A stretch of 64,000 bases of DNA, from positions 50,247,093 through 50,311,092 of the forward strand of contig NC_064821.1 of the NCBI RefSeq assembly GCF_024166365.1. Direction: 5' to 3'. The position numbers and the translations under genes were made by a program. This document shows positions 54,226-64,000 of this stretch, in pieces (the stretch's first letter is position 1; the number at the start of each line of letters is the position of its first letter). The notes under the pieces were generated by a model. That model did not search any database and was not told the DNA's origin. It saw only the letters and a program-made list of their open reading frames with translations. Origin of the DNA: Elephas maximus indicus. Lineage: Eukaryota; Chordata; Mammalia; Proboscidea; Elephantidae.

Positions 54226-54419
54226 AAGCGGACTTCAGTTCCCCTTAAATCGCGCTATTAAGCGCAACAGGAGTTTGTTTCAACCTTGCTTAAAAAAAAA
54301 AAACCCAGAGTTGCAATTGCATGTTCACAAATGAGGCCAATAGGGATTTATTTTGCAATATGAAATACAGGCATTTGGAATCCCTTGGGTTTTTACCGTA
54401 CTCTTATTTGTATATATGA

Positions 54420-54572
54420 AACAAAAGCCCATTGCCATCGAGTTGATTCCGAGTCATAGCGACCCTACGACAGAGTAGAACTGCCCCATGGGGTTTCCAA
54501 GGGGCAGATGGTGGATTCTAACTGTTGACCTTTTGATTAACAGCCAAGTTCTTAACCACTGTGCCACCATAC
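54420..54572 (-). mobile_element. AfroSINE, CCCTGGTGGC-head type
   Basis: ATTGCCATCGAGTTGATTCC to ACCACTGTGCCACCAT. Confidence 0.9.
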
Positions 54573-55164
54573 ATAAATAAGACAGTTGGTCATTGCACTG
54601 TGTAATTGATTTTCCTTTTCCAGCCTGAAAAGATCCCTAAGATGTTCCAAACCTCAGACTGACTTGAAAATTGATGAGTGTAGTTTTCAGTCTGGCTGAA
54701 ACACGGAAAAAAGTAACATAAGATACCCACACATTTCCACCCATTTGATTCCCTGCTTTAGCTGTGCAAATTGGGTTTGGGCCCTCAGAACAAAATGCTT
54801 GAATAAAAAGATATAAACATTAAGGCTGCAAAGAAATCAGAGAGCAAAGGGGAAGAGCAAATCACAGCACTGTTGGGGATTCTCCAGATGCCGTTTGGCA
54901 ATATGTTCATCTTTGTTCTAATACTACCACTTATGGAAACGTCTGGTTTGTTTCCCCGTTCGAGAACTAGCATTTACAATTTGAATAATTAAAAAAAAAA
55001 TCAAAAAAGTTCCTCACTTAAAAGGGGGGGAGACATTTTATGTAAACAACATGCATCAGTCCCTTTTCACATTTTGGTTATAAAAACTTGCATGAAGAAA
55101 TATCTCATAAGAAAAGTTTAGGCATTTAAAACAGTGTTTTATAAGGGGACTGTCAATTGAGGCA
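54573..55164. other. DFFA-PEX14 intergenic, nothing recognised
   Basis: AT-rich unique sequence between the two promoters. Confidence 0.45.
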
Positions 55165-56290
55165 ACCCTTATGTTATTGTTACTAGTTGCTGCCCAGTCA
55201 GCTTCGATGCATGGTGACCTTTTATAAAACTGAACAAAATATTACCCAGTCCTGTACCCTCTTCATAAGTCACTTTTGACTCGTGGTGACCTTGTATACA
55301 ACAGAACAAAACATTACCCAGTCCTGTGCCCTCTTCATGGTATGTCTGAGGCCATTGTCTCAGCCACTGTGTCAATCCATCTCACCAAGGGCCTCCCTCA
55401 CCTTCATCCATCCTCCTCCACTTTATCAATCATAATGTCCTTTACTAGTGATTGGTCCCTTCTGATGACATGTCAAAAGTAAGCAAGATGAAATCTCACC
55501 AACCTTGCTTCTAAGGAGCTTTCTGGTTGTATTTCTTCTGAGACTGATTTGTTCATTCTTCCAGCAGTCCACTGTGTATTCAATATTCACCAACACAATT
55601 TGAATGCATCAATTCTTCCATCTTCCTTTTTCACTGTCCGACTTTCACATGCATATGGGGCAGGAAAAGACCATGGCTTCGGTCAGGAGCACCTTAGTTA
55701 TCAAAGTGACACCTCTGGTTTTTAAAACTTTAAAGAGATCTTTTGCAGCAGATTTGCCCAATGCAATGCATATACGTCGTTTGATTTTTTGGCTGCTACT
55801 TCCATGGGTGTTGATTGTTTATCCAAGTAGAATTAAATCATTGACAACTTCAATTTCTTCTTCATTTATTATGATGCCATTTATTGGTCTGTTGTTAGCT
55901 GTCACTGAGTCGATTCCAGCTCATGGTGACCCCATGTGTGCAGAGTAGAATTGCCCCATAGGGTTTTCAAGGCGGTGACCTTTTGGAAGCAAATTGCCAG
56001 GCCTGTTTTCCAAGGCACCTCTGAGTGGATTCGAACTGCCAACCTTTCAGTTAGTAGGGAAGTGCTTAATCATTTGTGCCATCCAGGGAACTCTTTATTG
56101 GTCTACATGAGAGGATTTTCGTTTTCTTCTTGTTCAGGCATAATCCATGCTGAAGGCTGTAGTCTTTGACCTTCATCAGTGTTTCATGTTGTCTTCATTC
56201 CTGGCAATCAAGGTATGTCATCTGCATATCGCAGCTTGTTAATGAGTCTTCCTCCAATCCTGATGCTGCTTTTATGAGTACCCTTATGTC
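55165..56290 (-). mobile_element. RTE/BovB-like LINE 3' fragment, split by an AfroSINE
   Basis: 3' tail at 55165-55340 with an internal duplication of the terminal GTGACCTT segment. The RT C-terminal region runs to 56290 (plus-strand TGCATATCGCAGCTTGTTAA). Confidence 0.85.
55892..56096 (-). mobile_element. AfroSINE inserted in RTE, with target duplication
   Basis: GCTGTCACTGAGTCGATTCC to CATTTGTGCCATCCAGGGAA. TTTATTGGTCT flanks it on both sides (from about 55878 and 56094), which proves insertion into the older RTE. Confidence 0.9.
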
Positions 56291-56292
56291 CT

Positions 56293-57310
56293 TGTTGTTG
56301 TTAGGTGCCCCTAAGTTGTTTTCAACTCATAGTGACCCTATGTACAACAGAACAAAACACTGCCTGGTCCTGTTCCATCCTCACATTCCTTGCTATGCTT
56401 GAGACCATTGTTGCAGCCACTGAGTCAATCCATCTATCTGAGGTTCTTCATCTCTTTCACTGGCCCTCTACTTTACTAAGCATGATGTCCTTCTCCAAGG
56501 ACTGGTTCCTCCTGATAACACGTCCAAAATACATGAGACAAAGTCTTGCCATCCTTGCTTCTAAGGAGCATCCTGGCTGTACTTCTTCCAAGACAGATTT
56601 GTTCCTTCTTCTGGCAGTCCATGGTATGTTCAGTATTCTTCGTCAGCACCATAATTCAAAGGCATCAATTCTTTTTTGGTCTTTCTAATTTATTGTCCAG
56701 CTTTTGCATGCATGGCTTGGGTGAGGTGCACCTTAGTCCTCAAAGTGGTATCTTTGCTTTTCAACACTTTAAAGAGGTCTTTTGCAGATTTGCCCAATGC
56801 AATAAGTTGTTAGATTTCTTGATTACTACTTCCATGGATGTTGATTGTGGATCCGAGTAAAATGAAATCCTTGACAACTTCAGTCTTTTCTTCATTTATC
56901 ATGACTTTGCTTATGGGTCCTGTTGTGAGGATTTTTGTTTTCTTTATATTGAGATGTAATCCATACTGAAGGCTGTATCTTTGACCTTTATCATTTCAGT
57001 TAGTGCTTCAAGTCCTCTTCACTTTCAGCAAGCAAGGTTGTGTAATCTGGATATCAGAGGTTGTTAATGAGTCTTCCTCCAAACCTGATGCTGTGTTCTT
57101 GCATTCTTTTTCATATAGTCCCACCCAGTAACCCAGTGCTGTGGAGTCATTCGGACTCATAGTGACCCTATTGGACAGAGTAGAACTGCCCATTAAGAGT
57201 TTCCAAGGAGCATATAGTCCATCTTCTCAAATTATTTGCTCGGCGTATAGATTTTTTATAGATTGAGTAAGTATGGTCAAAGGATACAACCCTGACATAT
57301 GCCGTCCTTA
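56293..57310 (-). mobile_element. Second RTE/BovB-like LINE 3' fragment
   Basis: A new 3' tail (TTGTTGTTAGGTGCCCCTAA) follows directly on the previous copy. The RT region continues to about 57310, interrupted by a short AfroSINE piece. Confidence 0.85.
57119..57213 (-). mobile_element. AfroSINE fragment inside RTE
   Basis: CAGTGCTGTGGAGTCATTCG to GAGTTTCCAAGGAG; the tail half only. Confidence 0.85.
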
Positions 57311-57844
57311 TGAGTACTCCACAATTGGTCAAAACATAACTACAATATGAGCTGAACAATAATTCTAACGTACACATCGCTTTTCAAATACGTAATGTCA
57401 CATTTAGTTTTAAACCTAATAACTCGACAGCTATAAAGCAATGACGGTTAGTAGAAGCCTCTCCCCCCCCCCCCCGCAAATGCTCCCTCTTCTGTGTTTC
57501 GCCAATAGTCCTACCCTTTTACCGAAGTTCTAGCACATCAATGCTGTAAAAAAAAAATTTTTTTTTTTTGCAGGGGGGTTGTGTGTGCCTGGGCTTGGGA
57601 ACAGTGACTGGGGCTTGCATTTATTTCCGGCACATAACAAAGTTCCTGGGAAATACTAGGCGCTCAATAAACGGTACTAAAATTTAACTTTCAAGTTTCA
57701 TCCCATTCAATTAATACTTAGCGAGTCACTACGTGTGCTCAAGGCACTATGAGGATGGGCAGAGATTTAATTCAATAAGAATACTATACACACAGCAATA
57801 CAAAAAGGATAGACTTCGGATCTTCCTCTAAAGCAGAGACCTAG
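57311..57844. other. PEX14 upstream flank
   Basis: Unique sequence with a C run near 57463-57475 and an A10T12 self-complementary tract near 57547-57570. Confidence 0.45.
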
Positions 57845-58335
57845 TGGAAATTGTGCGAGGTGACCTGGACACCCCGGTTCCCCCCTCCCCTTTATGTTCC
57901 CCATCGACCGGCTCAATTCCGGCTACTTTAGTCTGGGCGGGAAAGCCAGAGCGAAGGCGTTTGGGAGAAGCCTCGCCCAGCGGCGATAGATTAGTCAGGC
58001 CTCAGAAAGATGGCTTCCTCAGAGCAGGCAGAGCAGCCGAGCCAGGTAAGGGGAGCTGGACTGCCCTGCTGTGGCGACGGGGACCCCGGTGTGAGGGAGT
58101 GCTCGGCATACTGCCGGGAGGCAGGTGGCAACCCCGAGGTTCCGAAACTGGGGGCCCCGATCTCTTGTCCCCTCCCGAACCCCGCCCCTCCCTGGGTCCT
58201 CCCCGCCCCCCTCTCCCTATGACCCCTCTTTGACCACATTCCCGAGCTTGGGTTCGGGGGTTCGGCCGCCTCCGCGGGTCCCCACTTCCCGCCCGCCAGC
58301 ACCTCCGGCCCTACTGGAGCTTTGGGATACTGGCG
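57845..58335 (+). promoter_or_regulatory. PEX14: PEX14 CpG-island promoter
   Basis: This is a CpG-rich stretch from just before exon 1 into intron 1, with GGGCGG-type GC boxes near 57935 and no TATA box. It is separated from the DFFA island by an RTE and SINE block, so the two are not one shared bidirectional promoter here. Confidence 0.75.
58010..58045 (+). CDS. PEX14: PEX14 coding exon 1 (gene continues past the window)
   Basis: It encodes MASSEQAEQPSQ, identical to the human PEX14 N-terminus, and ends CAG before donor GTAAGG. PEX14 is the peroxisomal membrane docking protein for the PEX5 receptor with its matrix cargo. Its conserved PEX5-binding domain is encoded downstream, outside this window. 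Human PEX14 has very long introns, which agrees with finding no second exon in the remaining 6 kb. The exon lies in a CpG island, divergent from DFFA with the two start codons 4.1 kb apart. Confidence 0.93.
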
Positions 58336-58427
58336 GGACCCTTGTGAATCCCCCATCCTTGAGCTTCGAGGGCCCCTGCTTGAGCAGTGAGGATGAGAGA
58401 CTCAATCGTTTAAGGTTGTCCCCTCCG

Positions 58428-58452
58428 TGGGGGGGGTGGGGGGGGGGTGGGC
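58428..58452 (+). repeat. G-rich tract
   Basis: Runs of 8, 11 and 3 G separated by single T, in the first 400 bp of PEX14 intron 1. Confidence 0.9.
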
Positions 58453-58845
58453 TGACTCCGTTAGGATTCCCACTCCCCCGCAGCCTCAGCCTCTTGGAGT
58501 TGCCTCGCTGCTAGCTTCTTCGTCTTTAGTCACCTTTCGCTCCCTCCGCCAAGTTGGAGGATCGGGAGTGTACTTGGACCCTCTCTGCGTTGAGGGGAAA
58601 GGGACACGCGCTGTAAACAACAGACGCCGCCAAACTATCATCACTTCCGTGGATTTGACATTCTCGGCCAGGAGTTCCACTCTAGCCTTTCACCTACAGA
58701 CTCAGCCAAATCCCAGTGCTGTAAGGGGACTATGAGGAGCAGTGTTCATCTGCTTTTAGGAAGCTGTGGATGATAAGGCCTCTGAAGGGATTTATAGTCC
58801 AAAGGTGAGGTGAGGCTGGGTGAGGTGAGTTGAGGAGGAAAAGGA

Positions 58846-58965
58846 TAAGAGGTACCTTACATTTACTAAGTGTGTGCTGTCACGCTGAACACAAATTATG
58901 TTTATTACCTCGTTTAATGCCAGTTACAACCTTTATGAAGACAGTTAACCTTCGCTTTGCGGACA
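58846..58965 (-). mobile_element. MIR fragment
   Basis: ACATTTACTAAGTGTGTGCT and TTACCTCGTTTAATGCCAGT. Confidence 0.65.
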
Positions 58966-59799
58966 TGTATTCTAAAGTTCCGTCACATGCCTAGAATCAT
59001 GCCCCTGACTGAGTCTGGATTTAAACCCAAGTATGTCAAGTCAGCCATACATGTGTAGATTTACTTAGAATTAGACAGAGGATGAAGAAAATGGTTTCAA
59101 CCTGGGACTTTATCATTTATCTTTTACTTCCTTGAAACATCTTTAAGTTTTCAGCAGCTTACTCCTCTGTCGCTTCCTTCCTAGGCAGAAGAACATCAGC
59201 TAGTGTTCCTTACTGTCCTATTCTTCATGATGAGCCTAGTACGGGAACTGCACTTAAAGGATTTAGTGTGTGCCCCAGATCAGGAAGAAGATGCCTGTAT
59301 TGTAATGCGTGGGAAATAACTAGGGCTGACTCTGGCCTTTTCACTGTCGGAAATTCTGGAGTGTGGAAAGTGTCTTGAGAGAAGCGGCCCTCCTTTCTTG
59401 CCTTACCGCACTAATTTTGCTGAAATGTTGAGGCTTTTTGAGGCCTGGGCTTCTTTAAACTGTTATATGTTAGGAATACCCACAGGCTGTGATTGAAGGG
59501 TACCTTTAGGGTGTCTAATTTGCCAGTAGTATGACAGTCACTAAAAGTCTTGCCACTTGGAGCCATTGCAGTGTCCAAAAAGATCCCTTTGGTACTGGCA
59601 GTTGTCCTCTCTATTCATGTGGAAAAGGATCTAAGTCCCTTTAAAGGGGCTTGGCCCGCACTTACTTGGTTTTCAGCTCTGCTTCTCCTTTGCCCTCCTT
59701 TCCAAAGCTGGTAGAGATGGTATTGCATCAGAATATGCTGGCAGCCTGGGGGAAACACTTGAACTTTCTGTGAGTTCTCCATTGTAATTCCATCAGTGT

Positions 59800-59995
59800 T
59801 TGACAATAACCTGCAAAAGCACACCTCTTTTTTCATTTTGGTGAAAATGTATATACACCAAAACAACTGCCAATGCGACAGCTTCCATGTTTACAATTCG
59901 ATGACATTGATTACATTTTTTCTATTTGTGCCACCATTATCACTACCCTTTTCCAAATTATTCCACCACCATTAATGTAAACTCAACACCCCCCA
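59800..59995 (-). mobile_element. L1 3'UTR fragment
   Basis: GGTGAAAATGTATATACACC and ACAATTCGATGACATTGATT, an inverted L1 3' end with no coding part. Confidence 0.6.
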
Positions 59996-59999
59996 CAAA

Positions 60000-60094
60000 A
60001 AAAAGAACATTGCCATCTAGCAGATTCTGACTCATTATGACCCTATAGGGCAAAGTAGACAGACTAGAACTGCCCCGTAGGGTTTCCAAGCCTG
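60000..60094 (-). mobile_element. AfroSINE fragment
   Basis: CATTGCCATCTAGCAGATTC to CCCCGTAGGGTTTCCAAG. Confidence 0.82.
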
Positions 60095-60409
60095 AGTTGA
60101 GTGCCCCCCAAACAAACATATGCATACCTTTTTTTAAGTGAACCAGCTCTCTTTAGCAGTTGCTTGTTTCCGTTTTCAAGCCCTGACTAAGCTGGTTTCC
60201 AATTTCTCCACTCCAAGCCGAATGGGCTTCTAAGAACCGTTTGGATAATTCAGCCCTGAAACCTAGTTTGTATGTGAGAAGAGCTGCATAGGTCAGACCT
60301 GTGGAGCTGAGTCAGTATTCCATCTCGCAGAACATTTGTTAATTGGCCTTGGGGCATCAGTCTCTGGTTTCAAAAGATTAAGGGTGAATAGCTCTCTCTC
60401 TCCTTGAGA

Positions 60410-60648
60410 GGCAATATACAGCAAAGACTCTGAAGCCAGTCTCCCTGGCTTAGAATTCTAGTCCCACTATTACCAGATGTATAATCTTGGGCAAGTTACT
60501 TAACTTTTCTGCCTTAATTTCTCCATCTGTAAAATAGGAGTAACAGTAGCACCTATCTCATAAGGTTGCTGTGAGGATTCAATGAGTGAATTTATGTAAA
60601 AGTGCTTAAACAGTGCCTGACACAGAGTAAGTGTTAGCTGTTATTATT
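60410..60648 (+). mobile_element. MIR SINE
   Basis: GACTCTGAAGCCAGTCTCCC, GGGCAAGTTACTTAACTTTT and AACAGTGCCTGACACAGAGT; nearly full length. Confidence 0.88.
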
Positions 60649-60656
60649 CAAGAATA

Positions 60657-60848
60657 GTTCCTGGGTGGTGCAAACAGCTGCTAACTGAAAGGTTGGAGGT
60701 TCAGGCTCACGCAGAGGTACCTCGGAAGAAAGGCTTGGGATTCTGCTTCTGAAAAATCAGCTGTTAAAACCCCTGTGAAGCACAGTTCTACTCTGACACA
60801 CATGGTGTTGCCAAGAGTCAGAATTGACTCAACAGCAACTGGTATTAG
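60657..60848 (+). mobile_element. AfroSINE, CTGGGTGGT-head type
   Basis: TTCCTGGGTGGTGCAAACAG to AGTCAGAATTGACTCAACAG. Confidence 0.88.
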
Positions 60849-61148
60849 TCTATAGACTCTGGATTTTCACTCACAAATGAATCTAAACCTTTACTTAAGT
60901 CCTATTTAACAGCTTTTAGAGTGTGATTTTTCATATGTTGACCACCAGTCTGAATTGACTCTTCAGTAACTAACAATCACAACAAAATGGGAGTAATAGT
61001 AATTACCCTAGAAGGTTGACTGAAATCACGGATGTAAAGAACCATGTACCAACAAACTATGGTCCATCCACATAATGAGCTACTGTCCATTGGATGGTTG
61101 TACCATAGTTTGTTGATCCATTCACCAGTTGATGGACATTTGGATTGT

Positions 61149-61668
61149 GTTAGTTATCTATTGTTACATAGCAATATTACCAAACTTAGCAACTTAAAAG
61201 AACACACATTTATTATCTCACAGTTGTTTTGGTTAGGGCAGGGTTTATCTGGGTCTCACAAGGATGCAGTCAAGGTGCCTCCTGGGACTGTGGTCTCATC
61301 TGAGGCTTGAATGGAGAAGGATCTACTCACATGGTTATTGGGATCATTCAGTTCCTTATAGGCTGTCAGACTGAGGGCTTCAGTTTCTTGCTGGCTGTCA
61401 TCCAGAGGCTCTCCTCATTTTCTTGCTATTTGGATCTGCCCAGCACGGCCATTTGCTTCCTCAAATTCAGTAAGGAAAAGATGTTTCTTAGCAAATCAGA
61501 CTTTGTGGTCTTATGTAACATAATCACATGCATAAAATTACATATGTCTTATTACCGCTGCTCTACTGTATTGGCCCAGAAGCAAGTCACAGGTCCTGCC
61601 CACACTCAAGGGAAGGGCTGAATGCTAGGAGGTGGGGATCCTGAGGGCTACCTTAGTCTATCAGCCTC
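61149..61668 (-). mobile_element. MaLR (MLT1-like) solo LTR fossil
   Basis: TTAGTTATCTATTGTTACAT, TTATTATCTCACAGTTGTTT and AAGCAAGTCACAGGTCCTGC. It sits inside the old L1. Confidence 0.72.
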
Positions 61669-62343
61669 AGGATTGTTTCCAGCTTGGGGCTGCTATGAAT
61701 ATTCATGTATGTTTATGAGGACATGTCTTTATTTCTCTTGGTAAATACCCATGAGTGTAATTGCAGGATCATATGATAAAGGTATGTTTAGCTTTTTAAG
61801 AAACTGCTTAAGTGTTTTTACAAAGTGGTTGTACTATTTTTCGTTCCCGCCAAAGTGTATGAAAGGTCCAGTTGCTCTACATCCACACCAATACTGACTT
61901 TTGTCAGACTTTATAATTTTAGCCATTCTACTGGATGTGTAGTGTTATTTCATTGTGATTTTAACTTGAATTTCTGTGATGACTGATAATCATCTTTTCC
62001 TGTGCTTATTGGCGAAGGCTGAGGTTCATTTTTTTCTGTATGGCTTCAAAAATCGTTTGTTGAAAAGTTTTATCTTTTTGCCATTGAATTATCTTGCCAC
62101 CTTTGTAAAAAATCAAATATTTGTATATGCGTTGGTCTGTTTTTGGGCTCTGTTCTGTTCTATTGATTTATACGTCTATCTCAGTGCCAATAACACACTG
62201 TCTTTATTGCTGTAGCTTTATAGTAAATATTGAAATCAAGCAGTGTAAAGTCTTCTAACTTTATGCTTTTTCGAAATTGTTTTGACTGATCTAGGACCTT
62301 TGGTCCTTTCCACCTCCATGTAAATTTTAGTTTATGATTTCTT

Positions 62344-62890
62344 AATTGTTCTTTAGATGAAGTTTTACAGAGCAAATTTGTTTCTTATTTAACAATTAAT
62401 ACACACATTGTTTTGTGACATTGGTTGCCAACTCTGTGACATGTCAATGCTGTGCCCCTTGGGTTCCTTGTTACCAGCTTTCCTGTCCCCTCCCACCTTC
62501 TTGTCCTTGCCCCTGAGCTGGTGTGCCCATTTAGTCTCATTTTGTTTTATGGGGCTGTCTGATCTTTGGCTGATGGGTGAACCTCAGGAGTGACTTCAGT
62601 ACTGAGCTAAAAGGGTGTCTGGGGGCCATACTCTCGGGTTTCTCCAGTCTCTGTCAGACCAGTAAGTCTTTTTTTTTTTTTTTTTGTAAGTTAGAATTTT
62701 GTTCTACATTTTTCTGCAGCTCTGTCTGGTCCGGGACCCTGTATTGTGATCCCTGTCAGAGCAGTCGGTGGTGGTAGCTGGGCACCATCTAATTGTACTG
62801 GACTCAGTCTGGTGTAGGCTGTGGTAGTTGTGGTCCATTAGTCCTTTGGACTAATCTTTCTTACCCTTGTATCTCTGGTTACATTTTCTC
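62344..62890 (-). mobile_element. Younger L1 3'UTR inserted in old L1
   Basis: TTAGATGAAGTTTTACAGAG to TGTATCTCTGGTTACATTTT. A candidate duplication ATTTCTTA flanks it (about 62336 and 62891). Confidence 0.65.
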
Positions 62891-63951
62891 ATTTCTTACA
62901 AAAAAGCTTGTTGGAACTGTTATTGGGATTGTATGGAATCTATAGATGAATTTTGGGGAGAATTTATATCTTAACAATGTTGATCCTCCAATTCATATAA
63001 TATCATGTATCTCTCCATTTATTTAGATCTAATTTGATTTACCTCAGTATGTGTACTCCTCACTTATCAACTGTCCCATCATCTGACATTTCACATTTAT
63101 GACAGTAGCAACAAATCTCCTATCCAGCTATTTTGTGCGTTGATGACGTATGTCTGGCAGTAAACAATGGTAAGGTGCGAGATGAGAATAATGCTGGCTG
63201 TGACAGCTAAGGTTATGTGTCAGCTTGGCTGGATCATGATCCTCAGTGGTTTAGAAGTTCTGTAATGATATAATTTGGCAGTTATGTAATGATGTAGTCA
63301 TCCGTCATTTTTGTGATCTGATGTGGTCATCCTCCGTTTTCACATAACTGATTTTTACATAATGATCTGGTCTTTGGAACCTAATCATGTCAGTAAGTGG
63401 GTGTAAATGTTTCGTAGTTTAAAGTGTGTGGGCCATGCACACATTTTGTTAAATTTATCTCTTAAGTATTTCTCATTTTTTGGATGCCATTGTACTTGTA
63501 GATTTTTTTTTAATTTCATTTTTGATTGTCCAATAATAATATATAGACATAAAATAGACTTTATAGGCCTTGTATCCTGTTACTTTGTTAAATTCATTTA
63601 TTATAGTAGCTCTTTTGTAGAATCCTTATAATTTTTCATAGATGTTTATTTTACCAAAAATTTTTATTTCTTGCTGTCCAATCTGAATGTCCTTTATTTT
63701 TCTTGTCTTATTGCATTGTCTAAGACTTCTAGTACAGTGTTGAAAGGAGTGGAGAGAGTAGACATTCTTGCCCTGTTCTTGATTTCAGTCTTTCACACTG
63801 AAGTTTGATGTTACCTATATATTTTTTGTAGGTGTCCGTTATGAAGTTAAGGAAATTCAAATTTTGTTTTTAGTTTGCTGAGGGTTTTTAAAAAAATCAT
63901 GTTTGTCTTGAATGTTTTCAGGTGGTTTTTTTGGTATCTATTGAGATGATC

Positions 63952-64000
63952 AGAAACCCTGGTCGCGTAGTGGTTAAGTGCTATGACCACTAACCAAAGG
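63952..64000 (+). mobile_element. AfroSINE cut by window end
   Basis: CAGAAACCCTGGTCGCGTAG, the head of a plus-strand copy running off the window. Confidence 0.88.

Larger units (their letters stand above)
61040..63950 (-). mobile_element. Old L1 ORF2 region, interrupted several times
   Basis: Inverted ORF2 pieces at 61040-61148, 61669-62335, 62888-63050 and 63405-63950 (for example TGTTATTGGGATTGTATGGA at 62918) run in one order. The gaps are a MaLR LTR, a younger L1 3' end and an unassigned block at 63050-63400. Confidence 0.7.
58046..64000 (+). other. PEX14: PEX14 intron 1 (partial)
   Basis: No further PEX14 exon is recognised. The intron holds a G-rich tract at 58428-58452, MIR copies, AfroSINEs, a MaLR-type LTR and a stack of nested minus-strand L1 pieces from 61040 on. 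58960-59785 looks mostly unique. Confidence 0.8.

Noticed and set aside
54573-57844. Shared bidirectional DFFA/PEX14 promoter
   Set aside because: The two CpG islands are separated by more than 3.5 kb of AT-rich and repeat DNA, so they look like separate promoters.
57844-58514. Overlapping 120-130-aa frames around PEX14 exon 1
   Set aside because: They are CpG-island open frames on both strands. Only the 12-codon MASSEQAEQPSQ segment matches a known protein and has a donor.
1-64000. Bacterial-type features: CRISPR arrays, operons, Shine-Dalgarno sites, phage
   Set aside because: The window is mammalian, with introns and interspersed repeats. The short repeats seen are SINEs, microsatellites or duplications without regular spacer arrays.
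58741-64000. PEX14 exon 2
   Set aside because: I looked for codons for PSSTPGSENVLPREPL-like sequence after acceptors and saw none, consistent with a long first intron.

Overview
This is a window of nuclear DNA from a placental mammal. It is gene-poor, with GT-AG introns, CpG-island promoters and dense interspersed repeats. Two repeat families point to Afrotheria, most likely a paenungulate such as an elephant. The first is about thirty AfroSINE-type tRNA-derived SINEs, with heads like CCCTGGTGGCGTAGTGGTTA and tails like GAGTCGGAATCGACTCGA. The second is many 3' fragments of an RTE/BovB-like LINE. Older shared mammalian repeats (MIR, L2, L1M, MER5A, MER20, MaLR LTRs) fill much of the rest. 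The species call is inference from repeat content.

Four host genes can be read exon by exon. Their order and orientation match human 1p36.22: CENPS (+), CORT (+), DFFA (-), PEX14 (+). CENPS has five coding exons between 11889 and 22041 (137 aa, histone fold, kinetochore and Fanconi pathway). CORT has two coding exons at 28356-28451 and 29448-29666 (104-aa preprocortistatin). DFFA (ICAD/DFF45) has six coding exons on the minus strand from 53926 down to 41367 (331 aa, inhibitor and chaperone of the apoptotic nuclease CAD/DFFB). PEX14 contributes only its first coding exon (58010-58045), and the rest of the window is its intron 1. All joined exons keep frame across consensus splice sites.

Layout: 1-11640 is intergenic, packed with an RTE fragment, MIR, MER5A, AfroSINEs, an orphan L1 5'UTR and MaLR-type LTR fossils. 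11640-22350 is CENPS, with its CpG island at the 5' end. 22350-28150 is intergenic, with a second RTE fragment and a tRNA-Gly-headed SINE. 28150-29720 is CORT. 29750-41300 is intergenic, with L1-in-L1 nesting, a twin-primed RTE copy and the probable DFFA 3'UTR. 41367-53926 is DFFA; its introns hold L1 3' ends and a MIR / MER20 / MaLR nest. 53640-54240 is the DFFA promoter, with three phased ZNF143/THAP11-like motifs and a SINE at its edge. 55165-57310 is an RTE cluster separating the divergent DFFA and PEX14 promoters. 57850-58330 is the PEX14 CpG island and exon 1. 58330-64000 is PEX14 intron 1.

I do not see a new gene system here. The most noteworthy observations are a 49-bp tandem duplication that copies the DFFA exon 3 splice donor, phased promoter motifs upstream of DFFA, conservation of the ICAD-S read-through isoform at exactly 268 aa, and several informative transposon structures. 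The genes are neighbours and not an operon. CENPS and CORT are known to form read-through transcripts in human, and DFFA and PEX14 are transcribed divergently.
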